Assembly (NCBI RefSeq): GCF_027111295.1
Contig: NZ_CP114287.1
Location: 3,782,001-3,846,000, forward strand
Length of the DNA stretch: 64,000 bases
DNA from: Flavobacterium gelatinilyticum
GTDB taxonomy: Bacteria; Bacteroidota; Bacteroidia; Flavobacteriales; Flavobacteriaceae
Direction of reading: 5' to 3'
Positions 1-9,319 of this stretch are shown here, piece by piece (the first letter of the stretch is position 1; every line of letters begins with the position of its first letter). Below the pieces are notes generated by a model. It was given only the letters and a program-made list of their open reading frames with translations. It was not told the DNA's origin and made no database searches. The position numbers and the translations under genes are program-made.

Positions 1-397
1 TTTGAATCTGATGTAAAATTAGATTATTGCATTACGCCCTTGAAAATCTACACCTTCTGATTTTCTTTTTTTATAATAAAAATATTCTGATAATCAATAT
101 TTTATATATGATTCGTAATGTATCTACGCAGCTTTTGTCGATATTAATGACGTAGATGCACTGCGGTGCGTCTGTATATATATTTGCCGGAAAACCCCGT
201 ATGATATAAATTAACATTTGTGCAAATTTAACAAATGACTTAATTTTACTTATATCACTTAAATGATTCAAAAACGACTTTAAAAATTTTGGCATCAATT
301 TTGGATTGGCGCAAATCGCAGATAATTTTCTTAGTAAATCCGGAATGCTGATTATTATTTGAGATCAAAACCAATTATTAATCCTAAAATTTTTTAA
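1..397. other. gene-free left edge with a degenerate palindromic repeat
   Basis: I see no supported gene here. A hairpin lies at 155-172: GATGCAC, loop TGCG, GTGCGTC, with one G-T pair. An outer pair ATCTACG (122-128) and CGTAGAT (151-157) could form an alternative, competing fold. It resembles the GACGCAC/GTGCGTC palindromes often scattered between flavobacterial genes. A TAnnTTTG box (TATATTTG) lies at 179-186 on the + strand, over 200 bp before the first gene, so its link to that gene is uncertain. Confidence 0.5.
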
Positions 398-1939
398 ATG
401 AAAAATACACCTTTTTATTTGCTGGCATTCCTTTTACTTGTTTTAATAAGTTGTAAAAAACAAGATGCGTCTGCCTACGAAACAGTTGATTTAACTGCTG
501 TAGCTTCGGATGAAATTCCGGAAGAATATGTTTCAGATTCCAATACTGAAAGTTATGCCGGACTCGAAGAAAATCCTTTTGAGTCTCCAAAAAAATCTCC
601 TCTTTCTACTTTTTCCATAGATGTTGACAATGCTTCTTATACCAATATCCGTCGTTTTATAAACGAAGGCCAGCCGGTTCCTAAAGATGCTGTTCGTGTA
701 GAAGAAATGATGAACTTCTTTAAATATAAATATCCGCAGCCTAAAGGTGAGAATCCGTTTTCGATAAATACGGAGTTAAGCGACTGTCCGTGGAATAAAA
801 ATTCGCAGTTACTGAAAATAGGTTTACAGGGAAAGAATATTCCAATGACCAATCTTCCGGCATCTAACCTTGTTTTTTTAATTGATGTTTCGGGTTCGAT
901 GAATGATTCGAATAAACTGCCTTTGCTGAAGGAATCGATGAAAATTCTAGTGAAAGAATTACGTGCCAAGGATAAAGTTTCAATTGTAGTGTATGCCGGT
1001 TCTGCAGGTGTTGTTTTAGAGCCGACTTCCGGCGACGAAAAAGATGAAATTATGAATGCTTTTAACCAACTGAGCGCAGGCGGAAGTACAGCAGGAGGGG
1101 AAGGAATTGAACTGGCATATAAATTAGCGCAGGAAAATTTTATTAAAGAAGGAAATAACAGAGTAGTTATTGCAACCGATGGTGATTTTAATGTTGGTGC
1201 ATCTTCTGATCTGGATATGGAAAAACTAATCGAAGAAAAAAGAAAATCAGGTGTGTTTTTAACTGTTTTAGGATTTGGAATGGGGAATTACAAAGACAGT
1301 AAAATGGAAATTCTGGCTGATAAAGGAAACGGAAATTATGCTTATATCGATAATATCCAGGAGGCCAATCGTTTTTTAGGAAAAGAATTTAAAGGATCAA
1401 TGTTTGCCATTGCCAAAGATGTAAAAATCCAGATTGAATTTAATCCAAAACACGTTCAGGCGTATCGATTAATTGGTTATGAAAACCGAAAGTTAAAAGA
1501 CGAAGATTTTAAAAATGATGCGGTCGATGCAGGAGAATTAGGAAGCGGCCATACGGTAACAGCTCTTTATGAGATTATTCCGCCGGGTGTCGAAAGTAAT
1601 TATGTTCCGTCAGATTTAAAATATACCAAAGTAAAGACCGATGAAACAGCTTACAGCGATGAACTGGCCACGATTAAATTCCGTTATAAAAAACCGGATG
1701 GCGATAAAAGTATTGAAATCGTGAATACAATTGCAAACAAAAAAACAGCATTGAACAATAGTTCTGAAGATTTTAAATTTACAACTGCTGTTGCCTGGTT
1801 TGGTTTAAAATTGAGAGATTCAAAGTTTATCACAAATTCATCAAGTGCCGATATTAAGAAACTGGCCAAATCAGGATTATCATACGATGATGAAGGTTAC
1901 AGAGCAGAGTTTGTCCGATTGGTAGAGGCTGTGAATTAA
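398..1939 (+). CDS. YfbK-like von Willebrand factor A domain lipoprotein
   Basis: Predicted lipoprotein of 513 residues; the signal sequence ends in LISC with the lipidated Cys at position 19. After a low-complexity acidic linker comes the N-terminal domain typical of YfbK proteins (STFSIDVDNASY, about 70-150). A vWA domain follows with a complete MIDAS metal site: DVSGS near 164, the GGST threonine, and ATDGD. The last 170 or so residues match the DUF3520 type of C-terminus. The family has no established biochemical role; vWA domains usually bind protein partners through a divalent metal. It converges on the Bat operon, which has two more vWA proteins, so a related envelope role is possible but only inferred. 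Confidence 0.85.
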   Translation: MKNTPFYLLAFLLLVLISCKKQDASAYETVDLTAVASDEIPEEYVSDSNTESYAGLEENPFESPKKSPLSTFSIDVDNASYTNIRRFINEGQPVPKDAVRVEEMMNFFKYKYPQPKGENPFSINTELSDCPWNKNSQLLKIGLQGKNIPMTNLPASNLVFLIDVSGSMNDSNKLPLLKESMKILVKELRAKDKVSIVVYAGSAGVVLEPTSGDEKDEIMNAFNQLSAGGSTAGGEGIELAYKLAQENFIKEGNNRVVIATDGDFNVGASSDLDMEKLIEEKRKSGVFLTVLGFGMGNYKDSKMEILADKGNGNYAYIDNIQEANRFLGKEFKGSMFAIAKDVKIQIEFNPKHVQAYRLIGYENRKLKDEDFKNDAVDAGELGSGHTVTALYEIIPPGVESNYVPSDLKYTKVKTDETAYSDELATIKFRYKKPDGDKSIEIVNTIANKKTALNNSSEDFKFTTAVAWFGLKLRDSKFITNSSSADIKKLAKSGLSYDDEGYRAEFVRLVEAVN

Positions 1940-2010
1940 TATTAAATTCCAGTATAGAAATTGCTTCGCCTGTTCGCTGTCGTTCAGGTACAAATTTTAA
2001 ATCTCAAAAT

Positions 2011-2060
2011 AAAAAATTCCAAATCCCAGGTCAGATAGACATTGGGATTTGGAATTTTTT
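2011..2060. terminator. bidirectional terminator between yfbK-like gene and batE
   Basis: Perfect 18-bp stem, 2011-2028 against 2043-2060, with a 14-nt loop. The left arm begins with six A and the right arm ends with six T, so it gives a U-tract in both directions, fitting two convergent genes. The stem uses the word TTCCAAATCCCA, which recurs in other terminators of the window. Confidence 0.85.
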
Positions 2061-2078
2061 TATTGAAATTTTATACCG

Positions 2079-2825
2079 TTATTTTACTTCCTTAATTGTT
2101 GTTCCGTCGATCCAGCCTTCGGTACCGTCTGTTAATTCGACTTTTTTCCATTTTCCAAGGCTTTCCATTACATATACTTTTGCACCTTCATGAAGTAAAA
2201 TAATCGCAGCACCACCTTTTTGAGGCTCGCTTCTTACTTCGCTTAATTCGGCAAAAACAATCGCCGGACGATCGTTGTCAAAATGATCTTTTTCAGACAT
2301 TCCCGCAGAAACGCTTAAAGCCAGAGCAACCAAAAAAATAAACATTGCAACAAAATAGATTCGTTTCGTAATAGTACGTTGTGAAAAGTAATACCCGATA
2401 AAACCAAGTAAAAACAAAAAAGCAATTCCAACCGAAATTTTTGCCCACATGTTGTAATCGAAAATTGAAGTAAAATTCTGGATCAGTTTTGCAAAACCTA
2501 CTTTCGGTACTTCTTTTATTTCATCGATAGTTAGTTTTTTGGCAAATTTTAAGTTGTTTAGAGTCTCCGGATCGTTTGGTTTTAATACCAGAGCCTTTTC
2601 ATAATTGTAAATTGAAGGAGCAACTTTGTTCAGTTTATAATAACTGTTTGCCAGATTAAAATACAATTCAGCCGACTCCAGTTTATCTTCTTTGATAATA
2701 TCTTCATAAACCTGAACCGCTTCTTTATATTGTCCCTTTTGGTACAAAGCATTTCCTTTTTCAAAGCTGCTTTGAGCAAAGAAAACCTGCGAGATTAATA
2801 AAAAGAGATATAGTATGTTTTTCAT
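2079..2825 (-). CDS. batE: BatE: TPR and SH3-type protein, last gene of Bat operon
   Basis: 248 residues with a signal peptide (cleavage after FFAQ), then TPR repeats over about residues 20-95 (ALYQKGQYKEAVQVYEDII, and a second unit with SIYNYEKALVLKPND). Two membrane segments follow at about 126-149 and 157-176, and a bacterial SH3-like domain closes the protein (VYVMESLGKWKKVEL, then GWIDG). This order matches BatE of Bacteroidota Bat operons. The TPR part likely faces the periplasm and binds partners. It is the last gene before the shared terminator, 56 bp after batD. Bat genes were named for aerotolerance in Bacteroides; the molecular role is not settled. Confidence 0.85.
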   Translation of the reverse strand: MKNILYLFLLISQVFFAQSSFEKGNALYQKGQYKEAVQVYEDIIKEDKLESAELYFNLANSYYKLNKVAPSIYNYEKALVLKPNDPETLNNLKFAKKLTIDEIKEVPKVGFAKLIQNFTSIFDYNMWAKISVGIAFLFLLGFIGYYFSQRTITKRIYFVAMFIFLVALALSVSAGMSEKDHFDNDRPAIVFAELSEVRSEPQKGGAAIILLHEGAKVYVMESLGKWKKVELTDGTEGWIDGTTIKEVK

Positions 2826-2881
2826 TTTATTTTCTTTAAACCCGACAGTTTTTTTAATCTGCCAGGTTTGATTTATAACGT

Positions 2882-4633
2882 TTAAACAATCTGTTTTTCT
2901 AATTCGGAAATAATCAAAACAGCTTTATCATAATCCTGCTGAATCGAAGCACTCGATGCCGGAGCATAACGTGCAAACTCACAGTTTTCGGTTAGATTAA
3001 TAAAATTTTGAACCGTTTCAGGATTTGCATTTCTTGACAGCAGCAATTCGCGGATATTGTCTTTACTCATTTCTGAGGTTTCAATATGCAGTTTTGCTTT
3101 TAAGAAATTATGCATTGCTTTTTCAAGAGCAATATAAAAGGCTTCTTTATTGCCAAGCTGTTTTTTAGCCTGCGACAGGTATTTCTTTGCCAGCTTGTTG
3201 TTCATTCTGATTCGGTTTCCTTTTACATCACTGTCAATAGCTTCTTTTTTCTTCTTAGCCAAAATAATAATCGGGATAATGGCAAATGGGAAAAATATCA
3301 AAATGTAATACAAATCAGAGCCGTAGAAATCGTTTTTAGCTGTTCCGGTTAAGATCGTTTTTGATTTATTATATTTAAACTGTTCTGCTTTTTCAACAAC
3401 ATTTTTAGATGCAGTCGACGGATTGGCTTCTGCTAATGTAGGGCCGTCCAGAACATCCACCATAATTTCCTTAGAGGTTATGGTTTTATAAGAACCGGAG
3501 CTCAGGTCAAAATACGAGAACGAGATTGGTTTTATTGCATATTTGCCTTTGTACTGCGGAATGATCGTGTACTTGTCGGTTATTTTTCCGGACATTCCGG
3601 ATAATGTTGTATTTATTCTTTCATCATGAACCGGGTCATACATTTCCAATGCATTTGGCACAACCGGTTTTGGCAGCGTAAATAATTTTAGATTACCGCT
3701 TCCTGCAGCGCTGACAACCAAATCAAGACTTTCACCGCTTTTAAGAGTAGTTCTTGATGGTGTCACTGTAAAGTTAAAATTACCTACTGCACCTGTAAAC
3801 CCTTCCGGTTTTCCTGCTTCCGGAAGTGGTCTTACGGTAATTGTTTTTGCTCCTGTTGAAACTGTTTTATTATCTTCAGCAATAATCATCTGTCCAAACA
3901 TATCACGGCGATTGGTTGGCAGCTGTACGCCAATGTCTAATGAAAGCGGCTCAATAGTAAGTCTGCCGCTTTTTTGCGGATATAATATTGTTTTCTTTAA
4001 AACCACATAATAACATCTTTCGCCTCTGTAGCTTCCTTCAACGGGATTAAGCTGTTTTATTTCGATATTCTGATTCCAGAAATCATTGTATTTTGGTTTG
4101 GTAAGTTCCTTAAAACCAGTAACACCAATGTTACCAAAGTATAATTTGTAAACTACCGTAATAGGCTCATTTAAATATGGCGTTGTTTTAGAAACTTCTG
4201 CTTCCAGATGCAGCAATTCATTTGAAGACCCCTGCTGTTGTTGTCTGTCATAAGGATCTCGTTCCTGCGCTACAGCATTTGTCACGGTAATTTTTACCGG
4301 AGCCGTTTTATAAATCTGACCGTTGTATTCTATTGCAGCTGGTTTGATTGTAAAAGTCCCTTTTTTTTGCGGCTGCAAAATATAGGAATATACTTTTTGA
4401 AAAGAACTTCGTCCGTTTATCCAGGACTGGCTTATCTGCTGGCTTGGTCCGCCTACAAGCGTAAATCCTTCAAATGACGGCTGGTCAAAATTATCGCCGT
4501 CGACATTCATAACAAAATCAATACGAAATCTTTCGTTAAGTCCGAGCGTGTTTTTGCTCACTTTTGCCTCAAACTGAACCTGAGCCAAAAGGCCTTGAAA
4601 AGTGAATAATAATAGAATTAAATATCTTTTCAT
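2882..4633 (-). CDS. batD: BatD: large envelope protein of Bat operon
   Basis: 583 residues with a signal peptide (ends LLAQ), a long periplasmic region of repeated beta-sandwich-like units (VSKNTLGLNERFRIDFVMN near the start; VSKTTPYLNEPITVVYKLY about 145 residues later; PSRTTLKSGESLDLVVSA later), one membrane segment at about 437-460, and a charged cytoplasmic tail of about 120 residues. The repeated opening Sxx(T/L)xLxE marks each unit. This is the BatD architecture. It lies between batC and batE on the same strand. The protein is probably a scaffold for the vWA proteins; no catalytic motif is visible. Confidence 0.85.
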   Translation of the reverse strand: MKRYLILLLFTFQGLLAQVQFEAKVSKNTLGLNERFRIDFVMNVDGDNFDQPSFEGFTLVGGPSQQISQSWINGRSSFQKVYSYILQPQKKGTFTIKPAAIEYNGQIYKTAPVKITVTNAVAQERDPYDRQQQQGSSNELLHLEAEVSKTTPYLNEPITVVYKLYFGNIGVTGFKELTKPKYNDFWNQNIEIKQLNPVEGSYRGERCYYVVLKKTILYPQKSGRLTIEPLSLDIGVQLPTNRRDMFGQMIIAEDNKTVSTGAKTITVRPLPEAGKPEGFTGAVGNFNFTVTPSRTTLKSGESLDLVVSAAGSGNLKLFTLPKPVVPNALEMYDPVHDERINTTLSGMSGKITDKYTIIPQYKGKYAIKPISFSYFDLSSGSYKTITSKEIMVDVLDGPTLAEANPSTASKNVVEKAEQFKYNKSKTILTGTAKNDFYGSDLYYILIFFPFAIIPIIILAKKKKEAIDSDVKGNRIRMNNKLAKKYLSQAKKQLGNKEAFYIALEKAMHNFLKAKLHIETSEMSKDNIRELLLSRNANPETVQNFINLTENCEFARYAPASSASIQQDYDKAVLIISELEKQIV

Positions 4634-4639
4634 TACTGT

Positions 4640-4722
4640 GTTTAAATCGTTTTTTAATGATTAAATCGTTTAATCGTTTATTGAATATTTAAAATATACA
4701 GAATAACGATTAAACGAATCAA
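4640..4722. repeat. word-repeat hairpin between batC and batD
   Basis: The 98-bp gap between batC and batD is filled with the repeated word AATCGTTT and its complement. A perfect 13-bp inverted pair, TCGTTTAATCGTT at 4666-4678 and its complement at 4705-4717, could fold in the mRNA. Similar elements with different words lie at 9320-9338/9789-9807, 10694-10763 and 62858-62920. Confidence 0.6.
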
Positions 4723-4731
4723 CTTATTTTT

Positions 4732-5496
4732 CTACCAGTCTTTTTCTGGTTTTCTTGGACTTCCTTTTTCTTTCTGGGCGTTTACTTTATCCTGAATTTT
4801 CTTTTCTTCATTGTTTACAGCATCTAACAGATTCTGAACACGTTCTTTTGAAATACCGCCGGGCTGTGGTTTTGGTTCTCCTTTATTGTCAGACTTGTCG
4901 TCTTTTTTAGGATCATTTTTACCATCTTTTTTGTCTTTGTCTTTATCGCCCTTGTCGTCTTTTTTATCCTGATCTTTGTCTTTATTCTGATCCTTGTTTT
5001 TATCTTTGTTTTTATCCTTGTCTTTGTCCTTATCCTTATTCTTGTCTTTGTTCTGATCGTTTTTAGGAGGATTTTCTTTTAGCTTTTGTTTGGCATAAGC
5101 ATAATTATAACGTGTTTCGTCATCGGCTGGATTGTTGCGTAAGGCTTCTTTATAAGCTTCAACTGCCTGCGAATAATTTTTTTCTTTCATCAAAACGTTT
5201 CCAAGATTGTGAAATGCTTTGTGCTTTTCAGGTCTAGTTTTGGCGTTTTTGATAGCATTTGCATAGGCATATTTTGCTTCCGAAACCTGATTTTGTTTGT
5301 AAATCGAGTTTCCTAAGTTATAAGAAGCAGCTGCTTTTTTTGGAAATTTTGAGGCCGAAATTCTGTAATCAGCTTCAGCATCAGTAAATTTATTCTGCTT
5401 ATATTCTTCATTGGCGCCAGGCAATACTTTGTCTTTTTCCTGAGCAGAAACTGCAAAAGAAAGCGATAGTAAAATATAAAGAAGTAAATTTTTCAT
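4732..5496 (-). CDS. batC: BatC: TPR protein with long charged low-complexity tract
   Basis: 254 residues. A signal peptide ends VSAQ; TPR units cover about 30-140 (AAASYNLGNSIYKQNQVSEA; KAFHNLGNVLMKEKNYSQA). Residues 145-209 are a near-pure Lys/Asp/Asn tract (repeats of DKNK and DKDK), encoded at 4870-5064. The C-terminus has a predicted helix (RVQNLLDAVNNEEKKIQDKV). TPR plus a polar tail fits BatC, a periplasmic or membrane-attached partner of the vWA proteins. The repeat tract is codon-repetitive and so prone to length change. It is cotranscribed with batB upstream, 58 bp away. Confidence 0.83.
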   Translation of the reverse strand: MKNLLLYILLSLSFAVSAQEKDKVLPGANEEYKQNKFTDAEADYRISASKFPKKAAASYNLGNSIYKQNQVSEAKYAYANAIKNAKTRPEKHKAFHNLGNVLMKEKNYSQAVEAYKEALRNNPADDETRYNYAYAKQKLKENPPKNDQNKDKNKDKDKDKDKNKDKNKDQNKDKDQDKKDDKGDKDKDKKDGKNDPKKDDKSDNKGEPKPQPGGISKERVQNLLDAVNNEEKKIQDKVNAQKEKGSPRKPEKDW

Positions 5497-5554
5497 TCTG
5501 ATTTTTATGTTTTTTATTTTACCGCAAATTCATGTAATCAGCGGGTAAATAGTA

Positions 5555-6589
5555 TTATTTCTTTTCGTTAAATAAATTCAGCTCTTTAATCCAGTTTGTT
5601 TTCCTTTCTAAAAGGAAAATGTCAACAAATAACAACAGGAATCCAAAGCCAAGGAACCACTGAAACTGCGATTGATAATCTGCCATTTGAGTCGATTCGA
5701 ATTCGGTTTTCTGAATATTGTTCAAAGCATTTTTGATATACTCTAAAACTTCTTTTGTGTTTCCGCCGTAAACATAACCGCCTTTTGTTGCTTTAGCAAT
5801 CGTTCTTAAACCTTCCTGATTTAGTTTTGTGATAACGGTTTGTCCGTTTTGATCTTTTTGAAAATTTCTCACAATACCGTTTTCTTTCAGCGGAATTGTT
5901 CCTCCTTTTTCTGTACCAACTCCAATCGTGATAATTTTCATGCCTATTTTGTTGGCTTCTTCTGCAGCAACAGAAGCTCCTTCAGAGTGATCTTCTCCAT
6001 CAGAAATTAGGATAAGAAGTTTGCTGGTTTTGCTTTTTTCATCAAAATATTTAGCTGATAACCGGATAGCTTCGTCAAGAGAAGTTCCCTGCGATGAAAC
6101 CATATCAGGACTCATTCCTTGAAGGAACATTTTGGCCACGCTGTAATCTGACGTGATTGGCAGTACCGGAAATGCACTTCCAGCATAAGCCACAATCCCA
6201 ATTCGGTCGCTTCCCAATGAGTTTATGATCTGAGAAACTAATTGTTTGCTTTTTTCAAGACGGCTTGGTGCAACATCTTCTGCAAGCATACTTTTTGAAA
6301 CATCGACCGCAAAAACAATATCAATACCTTCACGTTTTACGGTTTCCATTTTGGTACCGATTTTCGGATTCACTAATCCTATAATAATAAACGCAAGTGC
6401 CAGAAGCAGGATCGATAATTTTAGTACAGGTTTAAAAACAGAACTTTCCGGACTCAGTTTTTTAACCATTTCCAAATCACCAAATTCACGCTGTTTTTTT
6501 CTTTTCCAATACATAGTGAAAAGAAAAACAGCCGCCACAATTGGCAGTAATATAAGGAGATATAAATATTTTTTTTCGTCTAATTCCAT
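5555..6589 (-). CDS. batB: BatB: membrane vWA protein
   Basis: 344 residues. Two N-terminal membrane segments (about 8-27 and 56-75) precede a vWA domain with a complete MIDAS: DVSKS near 95, the QGTS threonine, and SDGED. A final hydrophobic segment near 312-330 anchors the C-terminus. The layout TM-TM-vWA-TM is that of BatA/BatB proteins. It follows batA on the same strand with 75 bp between; that gap again carries short repeated words (CAGTTTT, AAACTG). It is probably paired with BatA in one complex at the inner membrane, with vWA metal-dependent binding of partners. Confidence 0.88.
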   Translation of the reverse strand: MELDEKKYLYLLILLPIVAAVFLFTMYWKRKKQREFGDLEMVKKLSPESSVFKPVLKLSILLLALAFIIIGLVNPKIGTKMETVKREGIDIVFAVDVSKSMLAEDVAPSRLEKSKQLVSQIINSLGSDRIGIVAYAGSAFPVLPITSDYSVAKMFLQGMSPDMVSSQGTSLDEAIRLSAKYFDEKSKTSKLLILISDGEDHSEGASVAAEEANKIGMKIITIGVGTEKGGTIPLKENGIVRNFQKDQNGQTVITKLNQEGLRTIAKATKGGYVYGGNTKEVLEYIKNALNNIQKTEFESTQMADYQSQFQWFLGFGFLLLFVDIFLLERKTNWIKELNLFNEKK

Positions 6590-6664
6590 TTCTTAATTCT
6601 AGTGTTCAGTTCTCTGCCGCAGTTTTCAAGTTGTTAACTGTAAACTGTGACCGCAACTAAAATA

Positions 6665-7669
6665 TTAAATAAAGCTTCTGTAAACTGTATTTCTTAAACC
6701 TACTTCCAGCAAGATCATAAACAGTGCAATCATGACAAAAAGCCTGTATTTTTCGTCGTAATCGTAGAATTTCAGTTCCTGTATTTCGGTTGTTTCCAGT
6801 TTATTGATCGAGTTATAGATTTCGGCTAATTTATCGTTGCTTGTTGCTCTAAAATACGTTCCGTCAGTTTTACGAGCGATATTTTTCATGAGTGTTTCAT
6901 CGATTTCAACCTTCTGCATTTTGAATAAAAAACCTCCATTTGGTGCATATGCATAAGGCGATTCGGCCATTCCGTTTGTTCCAAGACCAATTGTATACAC
7001 TTTTATTCCGTATTGTTTGGCAATGTCTGCTGCAGTTTCCGGTTCTATAAATCCGGCATTGTTTACACCATCTGTCAACAGAATAATTACACGGCTTTTT
7101 GCTTTACTGTCTTTTAAACGATTTACAGCAGTTGCAAGCCCCATTCCAATTCCGGTTCCATCTTGTAAAACCGTGTCGTATCGAATACCCTTTATCGCTT
7201 CCAGAATAATAGGTTTGTCACTTGTAACCGGTGTTTTGGTATAAGCCTCAGAAGCGTATAAAACCAATCCGATCCTATCGTTTGGTCTTTCTTCAACAAA
7301 GTCGGCAGCTACTCTTTTTAAAGCTTCCATACGGTTTGGCTTTAAATCTTTTGCCAGCATACTTCCTGAAACGTCGATTGCCATTACAATATCAATTCCT
7401 TTTGTTGTTTTGGTCTGATTGCTTATGTCTACTGTTCTGGGTCTTGCCAAAGCAATAATCAGGGAACTTAAAGCAATAATCCTGAAAACATATAAACTTG
7501 GTTTTAATTTCGTTAATAACGATTCGCTGTTTTTAAAACCTGCTGTCGAACTCATTTTTAAAGAAGCCGACTGCTGGTTTCTTTTCCAGAAAAACCAAAT
7601 AACAGCAATTGGAATTAAAAGAAACAGCCAAAAGAATTCCGGATTTAAAAAAGAAATCTGATTATTCAT
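6665..7669 (-). CDS. batA: BatA: membrane vWA protein
   Basis: 334 residues with membrane segments at about 10-28 and 58-76, a vWA domain with an intact MIDAS (DVSGS near 99, DGTG, TDGVN) and a C-terminal hydrophobic segment. It is a paralogue of BatB by architecture. The ATG overlaps the stop of the gene before it by one base (TAATG at 7669), so translation is probably coupled. The gene order moxR, DUF58, membrane protein, batA, batB, batC, batD, batE is conserved in Bacteroidota, which supports the assignment of this copy as BatA. Confidence 0.88.
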   Translation of the reverse strand: MNNQISFLNPEFFWLFLLIPIAVIWFFWKRNQQSASLKMSSTAGFKNSESLLTKLKPSLYVFRIIALSSLIIALARPRTVDISNQTKTTKGIDIVMAIDVSGSMLAKDLKPNRMEALKRVAADFVEERPNDRIGLVLYASEAYTKTPVTSDKPIILEAIKGIRYDTVLQDGTGIGMGLATAVNRLKDSKAKSRVIILLTDGVNNAGFIEPETAADIAKQYGIKVYTIGLGTNGMAESPYAYAPNGGFLFKMQKVEIDETLMKNIARKTDGTYFRATSNDKLAEIYNSINKLETTEIQELKFYDYDEKYRLFVMIALFMILLEVGLRNTVYRSFI

Positions 7670-9303
7670 TAGTTACTTGCTTTTTTAAGTTCAACAGAAT
7701 TTAGGATTCGAGAGGTGATATCATTTGCATAAGTGTCGCCTTCTTCATGCAAAATCATAATTTGCTGTAATCCTTGATCTTGTTTGAAAAGAAGGATTTC
7801 ATAATAGGCTTTTATACTTGTTTTATCAACTGGATTTAAAATGGTCATCGTTCCGTAACCTTTTACTCCCTGAATGCCCTGATTCGTTTGGAAATCTTCC
7901 TGTTTTACAATAATATTTTGTCCGCCCTGCAGTTCAATTATTTTTAAACTTCCTTCAAGGGCTTTTGACAAATCAATTTCGGTAGGGTTTTTAAACTGGC
8001 TGGTAGAAACTGTTATGTAAAAATTCTCAAGCATGCTTCCGTAAGCAAAAAACTGCATTTCTTTAAGTAATGCCATGGCTTCTTTTGGAAGTACTTTTTG
8101 AGTATCCATACGTTTTAAAACTTTTGGAGTTTCAATTAAAACGCCCGGATTTCCATATTCACTTTTTACCCATTCGCCTTCTAAAAGTTCTTTAGACTGG
8201 TTGCCAAAAACATTGTCGATTACAAATTTAAATCCTTTGGTTGCAATAAAGAATGTAGTTACGGCAAACACTAAAAACACAACAGAAGCTGCTGCAATAG
8301 TGATTCGTTTGTTTCTTTGTTTCTTTAACTGAAGCTGGATTTGTTTTTGTCTCTGCGCTTCGTTTAATAATTCATTTTCTTCCTCAGCTGTAACTTCCGT
8401 CGGAATTGCATTATCAAGCGTTAGAATTACTCGCTGGATTTTATTTCTGTCTTCGGTAATCTCAAATTCAAGCGGTTTCGATTTTGCAAATTTTACCAAA
8501 TCGGCCTGGCGTAAAACACGCTCTAAGTTTTCAACCGTTTCCGGCGTTAAAGTCATTTTCTTTTTATTCGAAGCCGTTCTGATGGCCTGAATTAATTCAG
8601 AAGTGGTGCTTTCCATTGCCGGAATATGAATGGCTTCTTCGATATAATTACGGGCAATATCAGTAAGTTCACTATAGTATTCTTTTATTTCTCCTTTTTG
8701 AACCAGTTCTTTCTGCTCCAGGTTGTTTAAAAGACTTGTTGCTTTTTCAATAGGCGTTTTATAAACTTCTTCTTCAATTTTTTTCTTCTGATTTTTTTTG
8801 ACAAACCAATAAACGCCTCCGCCAATTGCTAAAAGTACAACAACAGCCAATAGATATTTCCACCAGTCGCCAAGTCCTTCTTCGGCAGGTGTAATATCTT
8901 TAATGTCATACATTTTTTGCTGTAAAGTATCTACTTTAACATTTGCTACTTCAACTCTAATTGAATCCGTTAAGTACGGTTTTTTGTCAATTAAAATTTT
9001 AATACTTGGAATTACATATTTTCCAGAATCAAACTGGGTTAATCCATATTTCTTGATTAGTTCGTAAGTGTCGTCTTTTTTTACGGTATCAACAGGATAG
9101 GACTGAATTACCTCTAGAGCTCCAATGTTTTTAAGTTTAGGAAAAACAACTTTAGATTTTGAACTTACAACCGTTTTAAGTGTCAGCTTAAACTCGGCAC
9201 CAATTTTATTTTTTGTTGTATCAATACTTGTTTCTACTTGTTTCTGCTGAGCAAAAATCATAGTAGAAAAGAGCAGTAAAAATATATAAAGTTTAAATTT
9301 CAT
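7669..9303 (-). CDS. two-TM envelope protein of Bat operon, BatD/DUF4381-like
   Basis: 544 residues: signal peptide ending IFAQ; a periplasmic beta-rich part (about 20-140) resembling a single BatD unit; a membrane segment near 150-166 (YLLAVVVLLAIGGGVYWF); a cytoplasmic helical part up to about 335; a second membrane segment near 338-360 (ITIAAASVVFLVFAVTTFF); and a C-terminal domain of about 170 residues with a regular alpha/beta pattern. Its position between the DUF58 gene and batA is where other Bacteroidota carry an uncharacterised operon member. I do not recognise a catalytic motif. The stop overlaps the batA start. It is longer than the usual protein at this position because of the C-terminal domain. 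Confidence 0.7.
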   Translation of the reverse strand: MKFKLYIFLLLFSTMIFAQQKQVETSIDTTKNKIGAEFKLTLKTVVSSKSKVVFPKLKNIGALEVIQSYPVDTVKKDDTYELIKKYGLTQFDSGKYVIPSIKILIDKKPYLTDSIRVEVANVKVDTLQQKMYDIKDITPAEEGLGDWWKYLLAVVVLLAIGGGVYWFVKKNQKKKIEEEVYKTPIEKATSLLNNLEQKELVQKGEIKEYYSELTDIARNYIEEAIHIPAMESTTSELIQAIRTASNKKKMTLTPETVENLERVLRQADLVKFAKSKPLEFEITEDRNKIQRVILTLDNAIPTEVTAEEENELLNEAQRQKQIQLQLKKQRNKRITIAAASVVFLVFAVTTFFIATKGFKFVIDNVFGNQSKELLEGEWVKSEYGNPGVLIETPKVLKRMDTQKVLPKEAMALLKEMQFFAYGSMLENFYITVSTSQFKNPTEIDLSKALEGSLKIIELQGGQNIIVKQEDFQTNQGIQGVKGYGTMTILNPVDKTSIKAYYEILLFKQDQGLQQIMILHEEGDTYANDITSRILNSVELKKASN

Positions 9304-9319
9304 TTGATTAACGATTGAA

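Noticed and set aside
71-298. 75-codon frame on the - strand
   Set aside because: It is read through the palindromic repeat at 122-172, has no family pattern and no fitting promoter or terminator.
4870-5064. Microsatellite or intergenic repeat
   Set aside because: The repetitive DNA is the in-frame Lys/Asp tract of BatC.
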